A DNA stretch of 7,742 bases from Clostridiales bacterium (GCA_012800145.1 JAAZJW010000216.1:1-7742); one strand, 5' to 3'; positions 1 to 6,962 are shown, numbered from the stretch's first letter. Notes: a model not told the origin generated them from the letters alone. Translations and numbers: made by a program.

Positions 1-43
1 AATAAATTTGTTTTTATTGTCCTGAACGAAATGAAGAATTTAT

Positions 44-113
44 AAACACAGAAGGGCAGTCTTTTTTGCGTTGTATTCTCCCAACAACATAAGAGGACTG
101 TTCTTCTGTGTTT
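44..113 (+). repeat. long inverted repeat forming an RNA hairpin, possible terminator
   Basis: Bases 44-66 pair with 91-113 without a gap: 19 Watson-Crick pairs plus four G-U wobbles (55/102, 56/101, 62/95, 64/93). After a small internal loop, 70-74 pairs perfectly with 84-88, leaving a 9-nt apical loop. All four non-Watson-Crick pairs are wobbles only in the + strand RNA; in the PBP mRNA (- strand) they would be A-C mismatches. A run of five T follows at 117-121 on the + strand, so it could terminate a rightward gene lying left of the window. It also sits 10 bp past the PBP stop codon and could end that transcript. No strong U-tract directly abuts the stem on either strand, so terminator function is not certain. 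Confidence 0.6.
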
Positions 114-123
114 CATGTTTTTC

Positions 124-2727
124 CTATCGGTGATCATTTTGTGAATTCATGGCATCACCATTATCGTACTCATTATAATAATTATTATTATCTATTTCTT
201 CATCTTCTTCATCTATTTCTCCGTCGTTTGTTGGCCAATCCGGGAAAAACCCGCCAAACCCATCTACTAAAGGGTCATAGTATTCTGTCGGCATTTCATA
301 AACATAGTCTAACGGAGTTATACCACCATTTTCAGATGGGTGGTAGGGTATAGGCCTTTTTACAAAAACCCTGGACTCTGTTTGCCAAGGCGGGGTCAAA
401 TCCGTGGCCAATTTACCCGATGGTGCATGGATGTCTGCAAATACGTGGCAATCACATTCCTCCCTAGGTTCGGTGCCTTTTATAAATATTTCGGTTCTTA
501 CGGTGCTGCCTCTGGGGTCCAAGGCACAGGCCTCCGTAGGGAGCTTACCGGAAACAGTACATACATTGACCTTTACTATATCACTTGGCATTTCAAAATC
601 CTTAGGGGCAAGGCCCTCGTGGACCCTTTTCATAACTTTACCCCACAGGGTTGCAGCAGCCCCGCTGCCTGAAGATAGGCTCACGGGCTGATCGGAACCG
701 ATCCATACGGAAGCCGAGTAATATGGTGTATAGCCTATAAACCAAGCATCTTTTTGTTCATCTGTTGTACCCGTTTTACCGGCTACGGGTATATTGCCAA
801 TGCCGGCTCTTCCCCCTGTGCCCCTGGGGGATGTAACCACCCCGCGAAGCATATCGGTCATAACATATGCTACCTGGGGCGTTATTACCCGATGTTGTTC
901 GGGCTTATTCTCTAAAATAAGATTGTCATGTCTGTCATATACTGAAGTAAATGTGATCGGTTTAGTATATGTCCCGTTATTAGCTAATACATTAAAGGCA
1001 GCATCCATTTCTAGTGGGCTGACGCCTCTTGTCATACCACCCAGGGCAGTGGGTAGGGTTTCATCCGTATACCTTTTACCATTGACAATTAAGGGAGTTT
1101 CTCTGGTATAAACTGTGGTTATACCCATTTTTTTCATATAATCCAGCATGGTATTTATCGAGCTATTTTCATTTCCGGCCAGCATACTTCCCAGCTTAAC
1201 AGCAACCAGGTTACTGGAACGTTCCAAGGCTTCGCGGAGTGTAATGAGTCCTCTGTATCCCCCGTTTAAATATAAATTTCTGGGCCAAGGCGTGTTCGGA
1301 GTAGATTTATTGAAATAACCGGGCACGTCATCAACTGTACTTGAAACAGTAAATCCACGATCAATTGCGGGAGTATAGACGGCTATCGGTTTAATAGATG
1401 AACCGGGTTGTCGGGGGCTCAAGGCCCTATTAAATATTTTTTGTCCCGAGGTCATACGTCCACCTATTATGGCTTTGATTTCACCGGTTCGATGATCACT
1501 TATTACCATGGCAGATTGTGGTTGTATTTGCCCTTTGTCATCTATTACGTTTTTTTGTTCATCTTCGGAAAAACCTTCCTTTTTCAAAAGGGTAGCCTTA
1601 TCGGAGCTTTTTATTTTGGGGAAATTATCCGGGTTGGCATATTCTTCTTCTAATATTTTTTGGATTCCCGTATCTAATGTACTATTGATTTTAAGGCCAC
1701 CGGAATAAAGCATATTATTGGCTTCATCGCCAGAATATCCCTGTTTTTCAAAGGCTCTTATAACGTCTCTTTTTACCAAGTCCCCAAAATATGAAGAAAC
1801 CTCTCCTGCTGTTGAACGGTTGGGTTTTAAACTAGACTTGACGTCTTCTTGTAGTGCCTGGTTATATTGGGTGTTTGTAATATAACCTAGCCTTTTCATT
1901 GAATTGAGTACCAGTTTTTGTCTTTTAATTACGTATTCATCAATTTTATCGTTCATAACCAGGGTGTATACAGGGTCTGAGTCATCCAATATAATATGGT
2001 GCTTTTTAACGTCCATTTTTTCTAATGTTATAATTGGTGCATTTCTGGAAGGATATTTTGTGATACCCGCAATTAATGCCGATTCCGCAATAGTGAGATC
2101 CTTTGCATCCTTAGAAAAATATACCTGGGATGCAGCCTGTACTCCGTAGGCACTGCTTCCCAAATAAATTGTGTTTAAGTATGCTTCCAAAATCTGTTCT
2201 TTTGACAGTTGTTTATCCAACATTATTCCATAGTATGCGTCTTTTATTTTTCTCGTATATCTTTTATCGGCCCGATTTAGATATAAATTAATAGCCAATT
2301 GCTGATTGATTGTACTGGCACCTTGTTTGGAACCGGTGCGCAGGTTTGTCCAAAATGCGCCCAAAATACGTTTAATATCTATGCCCTTATGGGTCCAAAA
2401 CCGTTCGTCCTCAATGGCAACAAAAGCGTCTTTCAGATGTTTGGGCATTTCAGTATAGTCTACTATGACCCTGAAACTATTGGATTGGATTTGTTCAATC
2501 ACCTGGCCTTCGGAGTCCAAAATAAACGAACTTTGATCCAACATTTCATATATGTTTGAAGCATCAATGGGTTCCGTGGTTTTTACCACGCTCATGACTA
2601 TGCCTAGAATAGCGCCGGCACCGATAAAACCGATCAGTATAATCACAATTAATAGTGTCCTAAGGACACTCACTTTTCTTTTCCTTTTATTTTTACTATT
2701 TTGTTTTTGGGAATTTTTTTCTGACAT
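124..2727 (-). CDS. class A penicillin-binding protein, PBP1A family (bifunctional transglycosylase/transpeptidase)
   Basis: It polymerises lipid II into glycan strands and cross-links the stem peptides at the outer face of the membrane. From the chosen start it has 867 aa. Order: a basic cytoplasmic N-terminus; one membrane anchor at about 23-48; a GT51 transglycosylase domain at about 85-230, with catalytic Glu106 in EDERFWTHKG and GASTINQQ at 136-143; then a transpeptidase domain with SSIK (Ser443 nucleophile, Lys446), SSN at 504-506 and KTGTT from 651. The C-terminus carries Cys723 and Cys734 (VCTVSGKLPTEAC) and an ECDC at 757-760, an arrangement I associate with clostridial PBP1A. It ends in an acidic Asn/Tyr-rich tail. 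All catalytic motifs are intact and the length is normal. ATG at 2727 (or the adjacent ATG at 2730) follows the strong SD GGAGGTG. The longer start at 2742 is rejected because that SD would be coding. It is transcribed alone, divergent from yunB. It resembles ponA/mrcA products, but the exact orthologue is not determinable. Confidence 0.96.
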   Translation of the reverse strand: MSEKNSQKQNSKNKRKRKVSVLRTLLIVIILIGFIGAGAILGIVMSVVKTTEPIDASNIYEMLDQSSFILDSEGQVIEQIQSNSFRVIVDYTEMPKHLKDAFVAIEDERFWTHKGIDIKRILGAFWTNLRTGSKQGASTINQQLAINLYLNRADKRYTRKIKDAYYGIMLDKQLSKEQILEAYLNTIYLGSSAYGVQAASQVYFSKDAKDLTIAESALIAGITKYPSRNAPIITLEKMDVKKHHIILDDSDPVYTLVMNDKIDEYVIKRQKLVLNSMKRLGYITNTQYNQALQEDVKSSLKPNRSTAGEVSSYFGDLVKRDVIRAFEKQGYSGDEANNMLYSGGLKINSTLDTGIQKILEEEYANPDNFPKIKSSDKATLLKKEGFSEDEQKNVIDDKGQIQPQSAMVISDHRTGEIKAIIGGRMTSGQKIFNRALSPRQPGSSIKPIAVYTPAIDRGFTVSSTVDDVPGYFNKSTPNTPWPRNLYLNGGYRGLITLREALERSSNLVAVKLGSMLAGNENSSINTMLDYMKKMGITTVYTRETPLIVNGKRYTDETLPTALGGMTRGVSPLEMDAAFNVLANNGTYTKPITFTSVYDRHDNLILENKPEQHRVITPQVAYVMTDMLRGVVTSPRGTGGRAGIGNIPVAGKTGTTDEQKDAWFIGYTPYYSASVWIGSDQPVSLSSGSGAAATLWGKVMKRVHEGLAPKDFEMPSDIVKVNVCTVSGKLPTEACALDPRGSTVRTEIFIKGTEPREECDCHVFADIHAPSGKLATDLTPPWQTESRVFVKRPIPYHPSENGGITPLDYVYEMPTEYYDPLVDGFGGFFPDWPTNDGEIDEEDEEIDNNNYYNEYDNGDAMNSQNDHR

Positions 2728-2733
2728 CATAAA

Positions 2734-2740
2734 CACCTCC
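2734..2740 (-). promoter_or_regulatory. Shine-Dalgarno GGAGGTG that decides the PBP start
   Basis: On the - strand GGAGGTG is fully complementary to the 16S anti-SD. From GGAGG the spacing is 5 nt to the ATG at 2730 and 8 nt to the ATG at 2727. An upstream in-frame ATG at 2742 overlaps the SD itself and so is unlikely to be used. Confidence 0.85.
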
Positions 2741-2841
2741 ATAAATAGAGAAATCAGCAGGTCAAAGGAAAAATTTCTAAACCTATGATACCGTAATTTA
2801 AAACAATATTATAAATATAACATAAACGTATTAACATTACA

Positions 2842-2850
2842 ATTATATCA
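2842..2850 (-). promoter_or_regulatory. extended -10 promoter for the PBP gene
   Basis: The - strand reads TGATATAAT, a perfect extended -10 (TGnTATAAT). A weak -35 (TGTATA) lies 17 bp upstream. Transcription would start near 2835, giving a leader of about 105 nt. The spacer contains the dyad listed next. Confidence 0.55.
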
Positions 2851-2867
2851 TAGTTTGTGTAAACTAT
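2850..2867. promoter_or_regulatory. 18-bp dyad in the PBP promoter spacer, candidate operator
   Basis: ATAGTTT at 2850-2856 and AAACTAT at 2861-2867 form perfect 7-bp arms around GTGT. The dyad fills the space between the -10 and -35 of the predicted PBP promoter, where a bound repressor would block polymerase. The core GTGTAAAC (2857-2864) also fits the palindromic GTnTAnAC pattern known for GntR-family operators. Assignment to a regulator is speculative. Confidence 0.4.
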
Positions 2868-2968
2868 ACATTATGTTTTAACCCCATTAATACTATTAAA
2901 AATAGGGATATACAGTCAGGCACAATGGACATATATACACTGTATAATAATAAAAAGGGTGATTATAT

Positions 2969-3631
2969 TTGGGTATTGTCAAGGTCAGGAAAAAAGGCAG
3001 TATAAAATTTAAAATTATATTGGCTATGGTTATGGCGACCTTGATTTTGGGTAGTTATATTATATATTTGGACAGAAAAATAGTGCCTTTGGTGCTGGCC
3101 ATCGGAGAACTGAAGGCACAGGAAATGATTACAAGGGTTGTCAATGAATCCATACTTACAGTGTTAAAACGGGATCGGGATATAGGGTACCGAGACCTGA
3201 TTTTTATAAAGGAGGATTCTGAAGGAAATATTGTTATGATGCAGGCTGATACATTTTTAATGAACAGGATAGCATCAGATGTCGCTTTGACTATTCAGGA
3301 ACGCTTTGGACAAACTAAAAATGTTGCCGAACGAATACCTTTGGGCAATATTTTAGGAAGCCAACTTTTCGCGCAATGGGGACCAAAAATAAAATTGACT
3401 GTAACCCCGAAGGGTATGGTTGATGTAAATTTCGGGACAGAGTTTGAACACGCAGGCATAAACCAAACAAGGCACAGGGTGTATTTGATTGTCAATACTG
3501 AGGCTAAAATAATAGTACCGTTTAATTCAAGCAATATGCATGTGACAACATACCTTCCTGTGGCAGAAACAATCATTGTTGGCAAAATTCCCGAAAATTA
3601 TATTTATGTGCCGTTTATTACCCTGAATTAA
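2969..3631 (+). CDS. yunB: sporulation protein YunB
   Basis: A 220-aa membrane-anchored protein of the YunB family. In Bacillus subtilis yunB belongs to the mother-cell sigma-E regulon and its loss impairs sporulation; the biochemical role is unknown. Visible here: a basic N-terminus, one membrane segment at about 14-34, then an extracytoplasmic domain. Family hallmarks are YRDLIFI near 74-80, IPLGNILGS at 123-131, the WGPK turn at 137-140, the conserved AGINQTRH at 162-169 and VAETIIVGKIPENY at 198-211. The start is TTG, preceded by AAGGG (2955-2959) at 9-nt spacing; there is no in-frame ATG nearby with an SD. A TATAAT (2943-2948) and a sigma-E-like TATACACT (2934-2941) lie just upstream, but neither has a convincing -35 and the TATAAT would leave almost no leader. 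No terminator is visible before hflX. The gene marks the organism as a spore former. Confidence 0.93.
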   Translation: MGIVKVRKKGSIKFKIILAMVMATLILGSYIIYLDRKIVPLVLAIGELKAQEMITRVVNESILTVLKRDRDIGYRDLIFIKEDSEGNIVMMQADTFLMNRIASDVALTIQERFGQTKNVAERIPLGNILGSQLFAQWGPKIKLTVTPKGMVDVNFGTEFEHAGINQTRHRVYLIVNTEAKIIVPFNSSNMHVTTYLPVAETIIVGKIPENYIYVPFITLN

Positions 3632-3644
3632 ACCTCGCATCCAA

Positions 3645-3674
3645 TTGTAGGTACATGTACAGGTATGTTATATT
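3645..3674 (+). promoter_or_regulatory. candidate hflX promoter with a palindrome in its spacer
   Basis: TTGTAG (3645-3650) and the extended -10 TGTTATATT (3666-3674) are separated by 18 bp from -35 to TATATT. The spacer begins with the perfect 10-bp palindrome GTACATGTAC (3651-3660). A start near 3681 would leave a leader of about 60 nt before the hflX ATG. The match is by eye. Confidence 0.4.
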
Positions 3675-3728
3675 AGGGATAAGGAGAGCTGAAAAAAACG
3701 GGGAATCATAACAGGTTGTTTTATACAA

Positions 3729-3735
3729 AAGGAGA
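3729..3735 (+). promoter_or_regulatory. Shine-Dalgarno AAGGAGA that decides the hflX start
   Basis: The GGAG lies 8 nt before the ATG at 3743. The upstream in-frame TTG at 3716 would put this SD inside the coding region and has no good SD of its own. A second AAGGAG occurs at 3681-3686 but has no start codon at a suitable distance. Confidence 0.8.
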
Positions 3736-3742
3736 GAAATAT

Positions 3743-5035
3743 ATGGGAGCAGAAACTATGCAAGAAGAAAGACAAAAAGCAGTGTTGGTAGGGTTAAATA
3801 ATACGAGAAGGGAGGAAGGCGTCGATATAGAGGCTTCTATGGATGAATTGAATGAGCTGGCCAAGGCTGCGGGAGCCGAAGTTTTAACCACAGTAACCCA
3901 AAACAGACCAAATGTTGATCCTGCCTACTTTATAGGCAAGGGGAAGGTGGACGAAATAAAGCGGTTATGTGAAACCTTTAATGTAAATATAGTTATATTT
4001 AATGATGAATTATCCGGTTCCCAAATAAGAAATCTGGAGGACGCTCTAGGTGTTAATGTTATTGACCGCACTGCTCTTATTTTGGATATTTTTGCTCAGA
4101 GAGCAAACACAAAGGAGGGTAAACTCCAGGTGGAGTTAGCACAGCTAAAATATAGGTTGTCGAGACTCATAGGGTTGGGCAAGCAGTTATCGCAGTTAGG
4201 TGCAGGAATAGGTACCAGGGGACCGGGTGAACAAAAATTGGAAACTGATCGCAGACATATACTAAAGAGAATTGACGACATACAGTACGAACTAAAAGAA
4301 GTCAGAAGAAATAGGAAGGTTCAAAGGGAAAGGAGAATCAAATCGGAGCTCCCTATTGTTGCTTTGGTAGGCTATACAAATGCAGGGAAATCTACCTTGA
4401 TGAACTCCCTGCTAAAGATGAGCGAACAATATGATTGTGGAAGGGAGGTTTATGTGGAGGATGTGTTATTTGCCACATTGGATACATTCCTGCGCAAATT
4501 GTCCTTTCCCAATAAACTGGAATTTATATTAATAGATACTGTCGGGTTTGTGAGTAAACTCCCACATGCTCTGATAGATGCCTTTAAGGCTACCCTGGAA
4601 GAGGTAAGGTATGCGGATCTGCTTATACATGTTATAGATGCATCGAATGAGGAATACAGCCTGCAAAAAGAAACCACACTCAGTGTATTGCGTGAATTGG
4701 ACGTTGAAAATAAAAACATAATAAACGTTTATAACAAAATTGATAGGGTACCGGACATAACATTGCTTCCCCGGGAGAATAATTCATTAGCTATCTCTGC
4801 AAAAACAGGAAGAAATTTAGATTTATTATTACAATATATAAAGAATCAGGTAGGTCCCCAAGTTGTTGAGGTTGACTTATTGATTCCTTATGATAAAGGC
4901 AATCTTATATCGAGTTTGCATGATAATGGTGTAGTAGTTGAACTGGAATATGCAGAAGAAGGGATCAGAGCAAAAGCAAACATTGAAAAAACATATTATC
5001 ATAAATATGAGCCTTTTTTATACTTAACAAGCTAA
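3743..5035 (+). CDS. hflX: GTPase HflX
   Basis: A ribosome-binding GTPase of the OBG-HflX group; in other bacteria HflX splits stalled or stressed 70S ribosomes. The 430 aa contain the HflX N-terminal domain with YFIGKGKVDEI at about 62-72, a helical linker with the Gly-rich RLIGLGKQLSQLGAGIGTRG segment from about 141, and a G domain. G domain motifs: G1 GYTNAGKST at 210-218, G2 LFATLD near 242-247, G3 DTVGF at 265-269, G4 NKID at 331-334, G5 SAKTG at 352-356. A C-terminal domain of about 50 residues follows. All nucleotide-binding motifs are intact and the length is normal. Between G1 and G2 there is a longer stretch (about residues 219-238) than in the HflX proteins I recall, probably a subgroup trait. 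It lies 111 bp after yunB with its own likely promoter; only a weak hairpin follows it. Confidence 0.96.
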   Translation: MGAETMQEERQKAVLVGLNNTRREEGVDIEASMDELNELAKAAGAEVLTTVTQNRPNVDPAYFIGKGKVDEIKRLCETFNVNIVIFNDELSGSQIRNLEDALGVNVIDRTALILDIFAQRANTKEGKLQVELAQLKYRLSRLIGLGKQLSQLGAGIGTRGPGEQKLETDRRHILKRIDDIQYELKEVRRNRKVQRERRIKSELPIVALVGYTNAGKSTLMNSLLKMSEQYDCGREVYVEDVLFATLDTFLRKLSFPNKLEFILIDTVGFVSKLPHALIDAFKATLEEVRYADLLIHVIDASNEEYSLQKETTLSVLRELDVENKNIINVYNKIDRVPDITLLPRENNSLAISAKTGRNLDLLLQYIKNQVGPQVVEVDLLIPYDKGNLISSLHDNGVVVELEYAEEGIRAKANIEKTYYHKYEPFLYLTS

Positions 5036-5071
5036 TGTAGGATAATTATGGGGGGAAATGAAAAAAATAAT

Positions 5072-5102
5072 ACAGGGGAATCTACATCCTGTCGGTTTTC
5101 TT
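5072..5102 (+). terminator. weak candidate terminator after hflX
   Basis: ACAGG (5072-5076) pairs with CCTGT (5088-5092), extendable by one G-U pair, and is followed by CGGTTTTCTT. The stem is short. An alternative stem pairs ACATCC (5084-5089) with GGATGT (5112-5117). Together they could mark the end of the hflX transcript. The rest of the 185-bp gap to the next gene holds nothing else I recognise. Confidence 0.3.
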
Positions 5103-5204
5103 ATACCTATCGGATGTTATCGCCCTGCAAACACAGAATAAACATTCCTGGAAACAGTTGTAAAGTTGTATGATTTAATATATTATAATATATAAGATAA
5201 AAAG

Positions 5205-5211
5205 AAGGAGG
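5205..5211 (+). promoter_or_regulatory. strong Shine-Dalgarno AAGGAGG of the Nudix gene
   Basis: A consensus SD 9 nt before the ATG at 5221. Upstream, 5176-5196 is a run of overlapping TATAAT-like words (TATAAT at 5184-5189), so a promoter is likely, but no -35 sits at 16-18 bp and I do not fix one. Confidence 0.7.
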
Positions 5212-5220
5212 ATTAATCCG

Positions 5221-5679
5221 ATGCTTTTTAGAAATTGTGCAGGTGGAGTTGTATTCTACGCAAACCAGGTGTTTATCCTTAAAAATGAGAAAAACGAATG
5301 GGTTTTGCCAAAAGGTATAATTCGTAACAAGGGCCTCTCGAGGGATGTAGCATTGGATCGGGTTAAAATTGAAGCCGGTATTGATGCCGAAATTCTTTCA
5401 ACTGCGGGGGGAACCAGTTACGAATTTTATTCTGTCACAAGAAAACAGCCTGTATGTAATCAAATCACATGGTATATCATGAATGCGAAAACGAAAAAAT
5501 TTGAAGTAAACAGAGGGTTGGGGTTTAAAGAAGGTGGTTTTTATACCATAGATAAAGCCCTGGAAATGATTACCTATAGTCAGGAGAAATCCTTAGTTAA
5601 TTTATCTTACAAAAAATATAAAAAAATGATGAGACAAAAGGCTGCGGCGGCGATGGGGGCGACAGAGGTAGTAGTATAA
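5221..5679 (+). CDS. Nudix-fold protein with degenerate Nudix box
   Basis: A 152-aa protein the size of a minimal Nudix hydrolase, the family that cleaves nucleoside diphosphates linked to another moiety. The fold signature is clear: AGGVVF at 7-12, VFILKNEKNEWVLPKG at 17-32, and a box region at 32-54 ending in IEAGI. Against the canonical GX5EX7REUXEEXGU, Gly32 and Gly53 remain. The first Glu is Gly38, the Arg-Glu pair is Asp46-Arg47, the first Glu of the EE pair is Ile50, and only Glu51 survives. These are the metal-binding positions, so normal Mg-dependent hydrolysis is doubtful; a binding or regulatory role, or a different metal site, is possible. The body (VCNQITWYIMNAK, GGFYTIDKALEMITYSQEKSLVNLSYKKYK) looks well conserved rather than decayed. 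The reading frame is intact and the SD strong, so it is not an obvious pseudogene. The Ala-rich tail (140-152) is probably disordered. A terminator follows. Confidence 0.85.
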   Translation: MLFRNCAGGVVFYANQVFILKNEKNEWVLPKGIIRNKGLSRDVALDRVKIEAGIDAEILSTAGGTSYEFYSVTRKQPVCNQITWYIMNAKTKKFEVNRGLGFKEGGFYTIDKALEMITYSQEKSLVNLSYKKYKKMMRQKAAAAMGATEVVV

Positions 5680-5705
5680 ATATTGTTAAATGATATATAG
5701 ATATG

Positions 5706-5740
5706 GCAAAAAGGAGCGCGTTTTCATAGCTTCTTTTTGC
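5706..5740 (+). terminator. intrinsic terminator after the Nudix gene
   Basis: Bases 5706-5717 pair with 5729-5740 over 12 bp (one G-U) around an 11-nt loop. The layout AAAAAGGAGC, loop, GCTTCTTTTT is the classic A-tract, stem, U-tract terminator and could work in both directions. Five further pairs, three of them wobble, extend the base (5701-5705 with 5741-5745). Confidence 0.75.
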
Positions 5741-5803
5741 TGTGTGTTGTATGATATATTGATTATATATGCAGTTCTGAAATTTAGCAAAAAGTATGCT
5801 TAT

Positions 5804-5831
5804 TAAGGGTTGCGAGTATGTGTAATCCTTA
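5804..5831 (+). other. second hairpin in the Nudix-yigZ intergenic region
   Basis: TAAGGGTTGC (5804-5813) pairs with GTAATCCTTA (5822-5831) over 10 bp, with two G-U wobbles that hold only in + strand RNA and an 8-nt loop. It lies between the Nudix terminator and the proposed yigZ promoter, so it would be transcribed only by read-through or from an unseen promoter. Function is unknown. Confidence 0.3.
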
Positions 5832-5867
5832 CAATTTGTTTCAATTCACTGAGAATTATAACCATGT

Positions 5868-5897
5868 TTGACAAATATAATTTGACTATTTTTTAAT
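5868..5897 (+). promoter_or_regulatory. candidate sigma-A promoter of yigZ
   Basis: A perfect TTGACA (5868-5873) is followed after 18 bp by TTTAAT (5892-5897). The start near 5904 would give a leader of about 45 nt. An overlapping TATAAT (5876-5881) has no matching -35. Confidence 0.5.
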
Positions 5898-5948
5898 CAG
5901 ATATTTGTGTTGTTTATCCGTCATAATACAAAAAAGGATTGGTAATGT

Positions 5949-6596
5949 ATGTTAAAGGGATATAAAACCTTATTATCATATGGTAAGGATGAAATTATTA
6001 TCGAAAAATCGAAATTTATAGGGCATGCTACTCCTGTTGAAAACGAGGGGGAGGCTGTGGCCTTTATAGAAAAAATAAAAACAGAGTATTGGAATGCCAC
6101 ACATAATGTCCCGGCATATATAGTCGGTAAAAATAACGAAATACAGCGCTATAGCGATGACAAAGAACCTTCGGGAACTGCAGGGGTTCCGGTATTGGAA
6201 GTAATTAAAAGGGAAGGCTTGAAAAACGTTGCGGTAGTTGTAACAAGATATTTTGGCGGAACCAAGCTCGGTACAGGTGGCTTGGTTAGAGCCTATACAA
6301 GGGGAGCCAAAATTGCCTTGGGAGCAGCTAAAATAATAACCAAAAAACTGCACAAACTTGTTACTATAACGATGGATTATACTGTATCCGGGAAGGTTCA
6401 AAATGAAATTTTACAGAATGGATACCTAATAAAGGAAGCAAAATACGACGATGCAGTTCATTTTTATGTATACGTAGAGGTAGACCTTTTTAAACATTTT
6501 AAAAACCAAATTACTGAATGGACAAGTGGTAAATATAATCTAAACCATATAAAAGAAGAATATCTATCCGAAATTGATGGGAAAATAGCTATATAA
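5949..6596 (+). CDS. yigZ: YigZ/IMPACT (UPF0029) family protein
   Basis: A 215-aa cytosolic protein of the YigZ family (YvyE in B. subtilis), related to the N-terminal domain of eukaryotic IMPACT. The family has a two-domain structure and no settled biochemical function; roles linked to translation or nucleic-acid binding have been suggested. The family signature RYFGGTKLGTGGL is at 100-112, followed by VRAYTRGA. The upstream DDKEPSGTAG (70-79) is also typical. The C-terminal part (about 137-205) corresponds to the DUF1949 domain. Length is normal. The ATG at 5949 follows AAAAGGA (5932-5938) with about 10-nt spacing; an ATG at 5945 is out of frame. The gene ends 6 bp before the stop codon of the oppositely oriented TSUP gene, with no visible terminator between. 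Confidence 0.94.
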   Translation: MLKGYKTLLSYGKDEIIIEKSKFIGHATPVENEGEAVAFIEKIKTEYWNATHNVPAYIVGKNNEIQRYSDDKEPSGTAGVPVLEVIKREGLKNVAVVVTRYFGGTKLGTGGLVRAYTRGAKIALGAAKIITKKLHKLVTITMDYTVSGKVQNEILQNGYLIKEAKYDDAVHFYVYVEVDLFKHFKNQITEWTSGKYNLNHIKEEYLSEIDGKIAI

Positions 6597-6602
6597 AATA
6601 GC

Positions 6603-6962
6603 CTACCCTTTTTTATTGGCTTTGGCACAAAACCCATGGATGCCCATGATCAATAAAAATATTCCAAAATATGTTCTTAACAGTTTAGAAGGGATAGCCA
6701 GAGCCAGTTTTGAACCTGCATAGGCACCGAAAATTCCGAAAAGTATAAGGGGAAAGCTGAGTCTCAATAATATATTTCTATTGCGAAAATGGGTAATCAG
6801 TGCAATTATTGCAATAGGTACGAATGAAACCAAATTGATACCTTGAACGGTTTGTTGTTTAAGGTCTGTCAAGAGTATTAAGCCGGGGATTAAAATGGTG
6901 CCACCACCTATTCCCATGCCTCCTATTGCACCAACTACTAATCCTAACAAAAAAAATAACAT
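6603..6962 (-). CDS. half-size sulfite exporter TauE/SafE (TSUP) family protein, second gene of the pair
   Basis: A 119-aa hydrophobic protein with about four membrane segments, roughly 2-31, 41-57, 65-87 and 96-111. It has the TSUP glycine-rich motif GAIGGMGIGGGTILIP at 11-26 and a second Gly motif FGIFGAYAGSKLA at 75-87 followed by LLRTYFG. Full-length TSUP proteins are usually about 250 aa with two such four-helix repeats, so this is one repeat. Its start overlaps the stop of the preceding gene (TAATG, sharing base 6962), which implies translational coupling. AAGGA (6974-6970 on this strand) serves as SD at about 10 nt. The two proteins presumably assemble into one transporter for a small anion such as sulfite, sulfonate or another organosulfur compound; the substrate cannot be read from sequence. 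The longer reading from 7022 is rejected because it overlaps the upstream gene and starts with non-family residues. Confidence 0.88.
   Translation of the reverse strand: MLFFLLGLVVGAIGGMGIGGGTILIPGLILLTDLKQQTVQGINLVSFVPIAIIALITHFRNRNILLRLSFPLILFGIFGAYAGSKLALAIPSKLLRTYFGIFLLIMGIHGFCAKANKKG

Noticed and set aside
108..1111. Rightward open frames opposite the PBP gene
   Set aside because: They lie antisense to a well-supported PBP with intact motifs, and have no SD or family resemblance.
2728..2742. Longer PBP start at the ATG at 2742 (reading MEVFM)
   Set aside because: The SD GGAGGTG would then be codons 1-3, and no SD lies upstream of that ATG.
2934..2948. Firm sigma-E or sigma-A promoter for yunB
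   Set aside because: TATACACT and TATAAT are good -10 words, but no -35 sits at proper spacing and the TATAAT would leave the SD at the transcript's first bases; mentioned only under the gene.
3716..3742. Upstream TTG start for hflX
   Set aside because: The clear SD (3729-3735) lies inside this extension and is correctly spaced for the ATG at 3743.
4390..4490. Possible insertion in HflX between G1 and G2
   Set aside because: The stretch is longer than in the HflX proteins I recall, but the motifs around it are intact; probably a normal subgroup feature, so not scored as a finding.
5796..5825. Nine-codon ORF in the Nudix-yigZ gap
   Set aside because: It has no SD and overlaps a hairpin; such short frames are expected by chance.
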